DNA from: Acidimicrobiia bacterium
GTDB lineage: Bacteria; Actinomycetota; Acidimicrobiia; Acidimicrobiales; Poriferisodalaceae
Direction of reading: 5' to 3'
Length of the DNA: 43,089 nucleotides
NCBI GenBank assembly: GCA_022824805.1
Contig: JAJDZE010000193.1
Location: 1-43,089, forward strand
Of this stretch, positions 37,783 through 43,089 are shown one piece after another. The notes beneath the pieces are model-generated. The model was given only the letters and a program-made list of their open reading frames with translations, did no database searches and had not been told where the DNA came from. The position numbers and the translations under genes are program-made. Each line of letters begins with the position of its first letter. Positions within the stretch are counted from its first letter, which is position 1.

Positions 37783-38775
37783 ATGGCCAATCGGTTGTCC
37801 AAGGCAGAGCTGCAGGAACGATTCGTCGCGGCCATTGGTTCGGGCGCGGTGGCGGCCGACACCGACGATGCAGGAGAACTGGTGATCGAACTCCGTTCTC
37901 CGTTACCCCGTCGTGTCCGCGTCTACATCTACAACGCAACCGACGCGCAAGGTCCCGATCGCACCTCGGAGTACCGAATACAGCTCATTCTCACCGACCA
38001 AGGCAGGGGCCAACGGGCCGACTTCGACGGATCCGAGGTCGATTTCGTGCTGCTGTGCGGTTACGTCCCAGAACAGGACGTCTTCGTGTTCTGGGACGCG
38101 TCCCTGCACCGGGACTTTGCATATTCGAAGAACCTGCAGGTGCGGTCTGAGAACGTCATCGGTGCCGCAGCGGCTGGTGTCACAGTGCGTCAGGAGCGCC
38201 TCTTGGACTCTGGTCGTGAAACCGTCCTCTGCGCACCGAGCCGATTCGTCTCGGAAGCGATGGCCGAACGGTTCGCGAGCCCAATCCTCGTTCCCCAAGG
38301 GCCTGGCGCCGTGGCACCGAATGGCCAGCCCTACATGCGACCTCCGCGCAGCGGAAACGGGGAATCGACGCTGCGGGTGTTCAGCGTCGACCCAGATGCC
38401 ATCGACCGGGGAACGAATGCCCACAAGGACATCCAAGACCAGCTCGCCAACGCGCTCTCGGCTCGGGGATGGGAACCGCTCTCTCCGAGCAGCACCGATC
38501 CACTCTTCGACATCGGCTGGATCGTGATCGACACGGCGTGGATCGCCGAGGTCAAGAGCCTCACCGAATCCAACGAGGACCGACAGCTTCGACTGGGCCT
38601 CGGACAGGTACTCAGCTACGCGTACCTGATCGATTGGGGTGTGGCGGCATATCGGCCCGTCTTGGCAGTTGAGCGCGAACCGTCATCTTCGTACTGGCCT
38701 GATCTCTGTGCGTCACACGGCGTCAAGCTGTCCTGGCCCGAGACCTTCGAAACGATGCTCGACGCCTGCACCTGA
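37783..38775 (+). CDS. PD-(D/E)XK restriction endonuclease candidate
   Basis: A 330-residue protein. The C-terminal domain (about 205-300) shows a PD-(D/E)XK pattern: DPLFDIGW (Asp243), AEVKSL (Glu256, Lys258) and GLGQVLSYAYLI (Gln275), in a helix-strand order like other restriction nucleases. The N-terminal 160 residues (VRVYIYNATDAQ; SEYRIQLIL; DFVLLCGYVPEQDVFVFWD; SKNLQVRSENV) look like a beta-rich DNA-recognition domain of the kind placed before nuclease domains; I cannot name it securely. GAGAGG precedes the ATG. Operon position after two DNA methyltransferases makes it the likely cleaving subunit of a restriction-modification system. Cutting of modified DNA is an alternative. Confidence 0.8.
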   Translation: MANRLSKAELQERFVAAIGSGAVAADTDDAGELVIELRSPLPRRVRVYIYNATDAQGPDRTSEYRIQLILTDQGRGQRADFDGSEVDFVLLCGYVPEQDVFVFWDASLHRDFAYSKNLQVRSENVIGAAAAGVTVRQERLLDSGRETVLCAPSRFVSEAMAERFASPILVPQGPGAVAPNGQPYMRPPRSGNGESTLRVFSVDPDAIDRGTNAHKDIQDQLANALSARGWEPLSPSSTDPLFDIGWIVIDTAWIAEVKSLTESNEDRQLRLGLGQVLSYAYLIDWGVAAYRPVLAVEREPSSSYWPDLCASHGVKLSWPETFETMLDACT

Positions 38776-38823
38776 CAGGCAGCCGATAGCGCCGCATGCA
38801 TCCTTGCGGTGACAGGGGTCCCT

Positions 38824-38859
38824 GATTTGGATCCGGGTGACTGGGCTTCCCCCCAAATC
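38824..38859. repeat. Imperfect inverted repeat at insertion-sequence end
   Basis: GATTTGG (38824-38830) is complementary to CCAAATC (38853-38859), extended by imperfect CCT/AGG flanks. It lies just outside the transposase remnant, where an IS terminal inverted repeat would be expected. Confidence 0.4.
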
Positions 38860-38872
38860 TAGGAGGGTTTGG

Positions 38873-38962
38873 TCAGTCGTTGTTGGCTTGTTCGTAGTCG
38901 GTCGGGCTGGTCATGTCGAGGGTGCTGTGGAGCCGTCGGGTGTTGTACCAGTCGGCAAACCC
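38873..38962 (-). pseudogene. IS3-family transposase (OrfB) C-terminal remnant
   Basis: The last 30 or so codons of the minus-strand frame read FADWYNTRRLHSTLDMTSPTDYE, the typical IS3-family integrase C-terminus (WYN-x2-RLHS...SP). Upstream of about 38962 the frame loses all transposase character, so the rest has been deleted or replaced by the 23-bp repeat array. Non-functional. It marks the right edge of the restriction-modification segment. Confidence 0.8.
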
Positions 38963-38996
38963 GACTGGACACTCCTCGCCACCATCACACCCCGCT

Positions 38997-39185
38997 GATT
39001 TCCGAAGTGCCGCCAAATCGACATCAAACGATGCGCGATAGTGACATCTGTTGCTGCGCCAAACCGACATCACGTGGTGCGCGAAAACGGCATCCAGACC
39101 TGCGTCGAACCGGCATGAGCGCTTCCGCAATCGTCGCAGCGTGATGCCTGCAAATGTTCACACGCATCACCTGCAAACATTCACA
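38997..39185. repeat. Array of 23-bp periodic repeats
   Basis: GACATC or a close variant begins at 39020, 39043, 39066, 39089 and 39112, exactly 23 bases apart, with a weaker GATTTC at 38997. Each of the middle units continues as six variable bases, then TGCG and an A-rich end (GCGAAAAC, GCCAAACC, GTCGAACC). Two further related repeats, CCTGCAAATGTTCACA (39147) and CCTGCAAACATTCACA (39170), are also 23 bases apart. No spacers of CRISPR type are present. It resembles multiple transposase-binding sites at the end of an IS21-like or Tn7-like element; iterons or an operator array for the ATPase gene are alternatives. Confidence 0.7.
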
Positions 39186-39213
39186 TAGGTGGAGTCTGCA
39201 AGGCTGAGTTCGC

Positions 39214-39219
39214 TACAGT
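39214..39219 (+). promoter_or_regulatory. Candidate -10 of the ATPase gene
   Basis: TACAGT, 9 bases before the ATG at 39229. The repeat array ends about 30 bases upstream, where a regulator could act. Confidence 0.35.
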
Positions 39220-39228
39220 CAGGCTGCA

Positions 39229-40542
39229 ATGGACGCGACGGCAGACACAGTTGCCTACCTGCCGCGCGTCGTCGATGTACTGCTGGCCGAACGGCTGAGG
39301 ATCATGCCGATGGCCGTCATTGACGGACCGCGCGCGTGCGGCAAAACCACGACAGCCAGCCGGCTGGCACAGCGCATCCTGCCGCTCGATCGCGACAGCG
39401 CCGCCCGGGAGCACGCCGCCCACGGCACGCTGCCGTTAGACGATGGGCCGTTTCCGACACTGCTCGATGAGTGGCAGCTCGCCGAGCCGTTGTGGAACCA
39501 GCTAAGGCGCATCAGCGACCGCCTCGGTCGGCCAGGACTCTTCCTTCTGACGGGGTCGGCCCAGCCAGCCGATGACATCACCCGTCATTCCGGCGCCGGC
39601 CGGGTCGCTCGGCTGCGGATGCGCACGCTGTCGCTGTTCGAGTCGGGTGACTCGCCCGGCTTGGTCAGCCTCGCAGGCCTGTTCGACGGCGAGGCATGCG
39701 CCGCATGGCCCAGCGACTCGCCAGCCACGGCAGACCAGACCTACGACGGTGATGCTGCAGCACAACTGCGCTCCGTCGTCGATGTGCTCTGTCGTGGCGG
39801 TTGGCCCGCATGTGTAGCGATGAGTCCGTCCGATGCCCAGCTGTATCTGACGGACTACCTGGAAGAAATCTGCCGGGTAGACATCAGGCAGCTTGCCGGC
39901 CGCAGACACGACCCCACCAACGTGCGCCGCACGATTGCCTCGCTGGCACGTCACAGCGGCTCAGCGCCGACAATGAAGACGCTTGCTGCAGACATCGCGG
40001 GGCGGCAGCCGCTCGCTCACGCAACGCTGCAGAGCTACCTGTCCACGCTCGAAGCCATCCACATCAGCGAAGACCAGCCGCACTGGTCACCCCATCTGGC
40101 GTCGCGCGCCCGCCTGCGCCAGGCAGCGAAACGGCATCTGGCTGACCCGGCGCTCGCCGTCAACGCATTGAGCGCGAACGCGCAACGACTCCTCGACGAC
40201 CGTGCGCTGCTCGGCCACCTGTTCGAATCGTTGGCAGTCCGCGACCTGCGCATCTACGCCCATGCGCTCGGTGGCAGCGTGTACCACTACTCCGACAGCA
40301 ACGAACTCGAAGCAGACGCAATCATCGAACTGCGCGACGGTCGCTGGATCGCTGTCGAGGTCAAGCTCGGCGAGCCAAGTTCCATCGACGAAGCCGCTAC
40401 ATCGCTGAACAGGCTCTGTGACCACATAGACACCGACCGGATGGGTCCGCCCGCCAAGTTGCTCGTCATCACGGCCACCGGGTACGCCTATGAGCGCAGC
40501 GACGGCGTGGCGGTCGCGCCCCTCACGCTCCTCGGCCCGTGA
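39229..40542 (+). CDS. AAA-type ATPase with DUF4143-like C-terminus
   Basis: A 437-residue ATPase of the AAA_14/DUF4143 type. Walker A is GPRACGKTT (33-41), Walker B-like LLDEWQ follows near residue 79, and the sensor segment is LFLLTGSAQP. The C-terminal part (HLFESLAVRDLRIYAHALGGSVYHYSD, then ELEADAIIE and WIAVEVKLG) has the E...EVK pattern of a PD-(D/E)XK-like fold. Proteins of this group are widespread singletons of unclear role, often linked with mobile or defence DNA. It lies beside IS debris and the repeat array. Intact length suggests it is functional. Confidence 0.85.
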   Translation: MDATADTVAYLPRVVDVLLAERLRIMPMAVIDGPRACGKTTTASRLAQRILPLDRDSAAREHAAHGTLPLDDGPFPTLLDEWQLAEPLWNQLRRISDRLGRPGLFLLTGSAQPADDITRHSGAGRVARLRMRTLSLFESGDSPGLVSLAGLFDGEACAAWPSDSPATADQTYDGDAAAQLRSVVDVLCRGGWPACVAMSPSDAQLYLTDYLEEICRVDIRQLAGRRHDPTNVRRTIASLARHSGSAPTMKTLAADIAGRQPLAHATLQSYLSTLEAIHISEDQPHWSPHLASRARLRQAAKRHLADPALAVNALSANAQRLLDDRALLGHLFESLAVRDLRIYAHALGGSVYHYSDSNELEADAIIELRDGRWIAVEVKLGEPSSIDEAATSLNRLCDHIDTDRMGPPAKLLVITATGYAYERSDGVAVAPLTLLGP

Positions 40543-40778
40543 CCGCACGACACACCACCCGCTCGGCCTCCGAACCCTGCCATCGCTATTGGATCGCGCC
40601 GAGTGCCTCTGCGAGCTTGACTGAGCCGTACAGGATTGCTCCTACTGGCGCGTAAACGTGCTTCGTCCAACGGCGCAACGACTCGACGGCGTTCATTGCG
40701 TTGATCCATCCGGTTGGCAAGGCCTCGCGATCTGCTGATCCTCTCGTCCCACTACCAGCAGCACGACATGGGTCGGCC

Positions 40779-41762
40779 TCATGCGATGTCCAGCAGGATC
40801 TTGCCGACGTTCGCGTTGGTGGCCATGTACTCGTGGGCCTCGGCGATGTCGTCGAGTGCGAAGCGGGAGTCGATGACCGGTCGCAGCGAGCCGTCGTCGA
40901 AACGCGGCAGCAGTTCGGCGCAGAAGCGCTGGTTGGCGTCGATCTTCTGCTCGATGGGCCGTGATCGCAGCACGGTGCCGATGAGCGCTGCCCGCTTCGG
41001 CAGCAGCGCGCCGAGCGGGAACGTTGCTGTCGGCTCGCCCATGACGCCCACTTGGATGATGCGCCCCTGTACGCGCACTGAGGCAATGTTGCGCGCCAGG
41101 TAGTCGCCGCCGATCACGTCGAGCACCACGTCGACGCCTTGGCGGCCGGTCCAGTCCTTGATCGCATCGGCGAAGTCGGTCTCGGTGTAGTCAATGACGA
41201 GTTCGGCGCCGAGATCGGTACAGGCCGCCACTTTCGACGTCGAGCAGGTGACGGCGATGCGGGCGCCGATGGCCTTGACGATCTGAATCGCGGCGGTGCC
41301 CACGCCCGAGGCGCCTGCATGCACCAGCGCCGTGCCGCCTGAGGCCAAGCCGCCCTGGGTCATGAGCGCATCGTGTGCGGTCATGAAGACCTCGGGAATG
41401 GCTGCGGCATCGCGCAGCGCTACCGAGGCGGGGATGCGCTGCAGCATGCGCTCGTGAGTGACGACCTGCTCGGCCTTCGCACCGCCCGACACGATGCCCA
41501 TGACCTCATCGCCCACCGCCCAGCCGGTGACTCGCTCGCCGAGCGCGGCGACGGTGCCGGCGAACTCCAACCCCGGGATTTCGAATTCGGGCTTGGGGCC
41601 GGGTGCGGGGTACAGGCCCATCCGCTGGAGCAGGTCGGCGCGGTTCATCGCTGAACACGCCACCTGCACCAGCACCTCTTCGGGTCCCGGCACTGGGTCT
41701 GGCACGTCCCGCACCTGGAGCACGTCGACGCCGCCGTATTCGGGAATCACCACTGCACGCAT
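40779..41762 (-). CDS. NAD(P)H:quinone oxidoreductase (zinc-independent MDR)
   Basis: A 327-residue medium-chain dehydrogenase/reductase of the quinone oxidoreductase (PIG3-like) group. Markers are the N-terminal MRAVVIPEYGGVDVL, NRADLLQRMGLYPAPG (40-55), PGLEFAGTV, and the Rossmann AGASGVGTAAIQIVKAIGA (149-167). Catalytic-zinc Cys/His residues of alcohol dehydrogenases are absent. It reduces quinones or related enones using NADPH. It is divergent from the tyrosine phosphatase gene with 41 bases between starts, so the two promoters must overlap. Confidence 0.93.
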   Translation of the reverse strand: MRAVVIPEYGGVDVLQVRDVPDPVPGPEEVLVQVACSAMNRADLLQRMGLYPAPGPKPEFEIPGLEFAGTVAALGERVTGWAVGDEVMGIVSGGAKAEQVVTHERMLQRIPASVALRDAAAIPEVFMTAHDALMTQGGLASGGTALVHAGASGVGTAAIQIVKAIGARIAVTCSTSKVAACTDLGAELVIDYTETDFADAIKDWTGRQGVDVVLDVIGGDYLARNIASVRVQGRIIQVGVMGEPTATFPLGALLPKRAALIGTVLRSRPIEQKIDANQRFCAELLPRFDDGSLRPVIDSRFALDDIAEAHEYMATNANVGKILLDIA

Positions 41763-41789
41763 GAGCGGCGACGGTACTTCGGAAGTCGT

Positions 41790-41795
41790 TACCCT
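41790..41795 (+). promoter_or_regulatory. Candidate -10 of the phosphatase gene
   Basis: TACCCT, 8 bases before the GTG at 41804, with no ribosome-binding site; leaderless arrangement in a 41-base divergent region. Confidence 0.35.
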
Positions 41796-41803
41796 GCGAA
41801 CCC

Positions 41804-42631
41804 GTGCGTCGGGATGCTGTCATCACCCTCGAGGGCGCGAACAACTGCCGTGACATCGGCGGCTACCCCGCAGTGGGCGGGCGTCATGTGCGGTCTGGGG
41901 CGCTGTTCCGCTCCGATCGCCTGAGCGCGCTCACTGACGACGATCTCGACGAACTCGGCAGCCGCGGCATACGCACGGTGGTGGATTTCCGAGCTGGGCC
42001 GGAGATCGAGCGCGACCGTTCGCGGCTGTGGCCCGGGGTGACCTCGCACATCTCGCTGCCGGTGGGCGACACCGTGGACGGCGACATCAGCATGGTGGAC
42101 CAGATCTTCGAGGGTCGGCTGCGGTCGGTCAGCGAAGAGGACATGGCCGGGCTGTACCTGCAGATGATCGGCACCTACGGCGAGCGGTTCGCTCAGCTCG
42201 TGGCCATTGCCGCCGACGTCGACCATCTGCCGATGCTGTTCCACTGCACAGCCGGCAAGGACCGCAGCGGCATCGCGTCAGCGCTGCTGCTGGAATCGCT
42301 CGGCGTCGCCCGCGAGACCGTGCTGGACGACTACTGCCTCACCAACGAGCTGCGATCGCACCAGCGCATGGCTGAGCTGGCACCGGTGTTCGCGAAGATC
42401 GGCATCAACATCGACGACGTGCGGGCCATTCTGAGCGCCCCGCGGGCGGTGATGGCCGCAGTGTTGGCCGACCTCGACATCCGATTCGGTGACGTCGGCG
42501 CTGCGGCCCGCGACAGCCTGAATGCCAGCACGACGGACGAAGTACCGCAATGCGGCGCAGTGGGTTACCTGCTTGCCCGCGGACTCGACCCAGCGGCGCT
42601 CGAGATGCTGCGGGCGAACCTGCTGATCTGA
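41804..42631 (+). CDS. Protein-tyrosine/dual-specificity phosphatase family protein
   Basis: A 275-residue cysteine phosphatase of the Y_phosphatase3 group. The P-loop HCTAGKDRSG gives Cys148-x5-Arg154. The N-terminal NCRDIGGYPAVGGRHVRSGALFRSD and TVVDFRAGPEIERD are characteristic of the PtpB-like lineage that hydrolyses phosphotyrosine and often phosphoinositides or phosphoserine/threonine. No signal peptide, so cytosolic unless exported by another route. The GTG start is supported by the immediately following conserved region. It is convergent with the solute-binding protein gene. Confidence 0.92.
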   Translation: MRRDAVITLEGANNCRDIGGYPAVGGRHVRSGALFRSDRLSALTDDDLDELGSRGIRTVVDFRAGPEIERDRSRLWPGVTSHISLPVGDTVDGDISMVDQIFEGRLRSVSEEDMAGLYLQMIGTYGERFAQLVAIAADVDHLPMLFHCTAGKDRSGIASALLLESLGVARETVLDDYCLTNELRSHQRMAELAPVFAKIGINIDDVRAILSAPRAVMAAVLADLDIRFGDVGAAARDSLNASTTDEVPQCGAVGYLLARGLDPAALEMLRANLLI

Positions 42632-42666
42632 GGCTGCTCGCGACCAATCCGAGCCGACACCCCTCG

Positions 42667-42695
42667 GGCCGGCGCCGATCGCGTCGACGCCGGCC
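42667..42695. terminator. Possible bidirectional hairpin between convergent genes
   Basis: GGCCGGCG (42667-42674) pairs with CGCCGGCC (42688-42695) in the 79-base space between the convergent phosphatase and solute-binding protein genes. There is no T tract, so terminator function is only suggested by position. Confidence 0.35.
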
Positions 42696-42710
42696 GGCCG
42701 CAGGCGCCTC

Positions 42711-43089
42711 CTACCGGTCGGTGCGGTACAGGTAGCGGATGTCCCAGTAGCCGTGCAGCGTGGGCGTGGTGTTGCCGAACACGTTGCGCACGGCCCCCAG
42801 CCGTTCGCCGAGCGTCGTGTAGATCAACGGCACGTTTGCTGCGGCGATGGCCTGCGCCTCGCGATAGAGCCGGACTCGCTTCTCGTGATCGAGTTCCTGG
42901 CTGGCCTCGATATAGAGCCGGTCGATCTCGGCTTCCCAGGCGGTCGCGGGTTCGTCTTGGAACGGATGCCACAGGTGCAGCGCCTGGGAGCTGTGCCACA
43001 AGCCGATGCCGCTGTAGGGATCGGGGCCGCCGGTGAAGCCGATGACCATCGCCTCCCAGTCGTAGGTGGTGGTGAGCTGCGACACCAGG
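42711..43089 (-). CDS. C-terminal part of an oligopeptide-type ABC solute-binding protein (partial)
   Basis: About 125 residues at the window edge, with the N-terminus outside. The sequence YDWEAMVIGFTGGPDPYSGIGLWHSS, then RLYIEASQELDHEKRVRLYREAQAIAAANVPLIYT and a terminal YLYRTDR, is the C-terminal lobe of family 5 solute-binding proteins (DppA/OppA/nickel-binding type), which capture peptides or other solutes outside the membrane. The Met near 43085 is internal, not a start. Its transporter genes are not in the window. Confidence 0.85.
   Translation of the reverse strand, partial: LVSQLTTTYDWEAMVIGFTGGPDPYSGIGLWHSSQALHLWHPFQDEPATAWEAEIDRLYIEASQELDHEKRVRLYREAQAIAAANVPLIYTTLGERLGAVRNVFGNTTPTLHGYWDIRYLYRTDR

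Noticed and set aside
38997-39185. CRISPR array
   Set aside because: The repeats are contiguous 23-base units with no unique spacers and are too degenerate; no cas genes are nearby.
39229-40542. IstB-type helper ATPase of an IS21 element
   Set aside because: Size and C-terminal EVK-containing region fit the DUF4143 group rather than IstB, and no istA is present.
40586-41086. Minus-strand open frame ending WTKHVYAPVGAILYGSVKLAEALGAIQ, possible transposase or gene remnant
   Set aside because: Most of it is the antisense shadow of the oxidoreductase gene, and the distinct last 40 or so residues match no family I recognise; the 40543-40778 gap is left unassigned.

Overview
The window is a high-GC stretch with gene content typical of Actinomycetota. 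It has an F420-type luciferase-like oxidoreductase, the actinobacterial long form of LeuA, mitochondrial-type aconitase, and many starts with a TAnnnT hexamer 6 to 9 bases upstream, as expected for leaderless transcripts. An uncultured Acidimicrobiia-like lineage is my best inference; no rRNA or other marker here proves it. Most genes lie on the plus strand. I saw no tRNA, rRNA or CRISPR array.

Layout. 1-6951: a catabolic-looking set of LLM oxidoreductase, short-chain dehydrogenase, CxPxR sulfatase, VOC-fold protein and a thiolase-like protein without the nucleophilic Cys, with a membrane-anchored J-domain protein on the minus strand. 6952-11209: polyphosphate kinase behind DnaA-box-like sequences, then leuA behind a complete leucine attenuator (leader peptide with four consecutive Leu codons, pause hairpin, antiterminator, terminator). 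11275-14957: alpha/beta hydrolase, membrane-embedded MurF-like ligase and Ddl-like ATP-grasp ligase. 14958-18176: a lower-GC lipoprotein gene bracketed by 23-bp near-identical direct repeats, a second lipoprotein with three four-cysteine repeats, and a dispersed intergenic repeat.

18177-23129: a tightly overlapping operon of reductase-HAD fusion, LarA-like (DUF2088) protein and PlsC-like acyltransferase, a candidate lipid pathway. 23286-27188: ABC exporter, VanY-like peptidase with an altered zinc-site motif, and an SAM methyltransferase. 27254-33555: aconitase, LysR regulator, short acyl-CoA carboxyltransferase and citrate synthase.

33612-40542: accessory region. Two tiny genes precede a three-gene operon of two paralogous zinc-ribbon DNA methyltransferases and a PD-(D/E)XK-type nuclease, probably an unusual restriction-modification system. 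Then come an IS3-family transposase remnant, an array of 23-bp periodic repeats and an AAA/DUF4143 ATPase. 40779-43089: quinone oxidoreductase, a divergent tyrosine phosphatase and the C-terminal end of an oligopeptide-type solute-binding protein cut by the window edge.

The strongest candidates for something undescribed are the two-methyltransferase/nuclease operon, the reductase-HAD/LarA/PlsC operon, and the membrane Mur ligase/Ddl pair.
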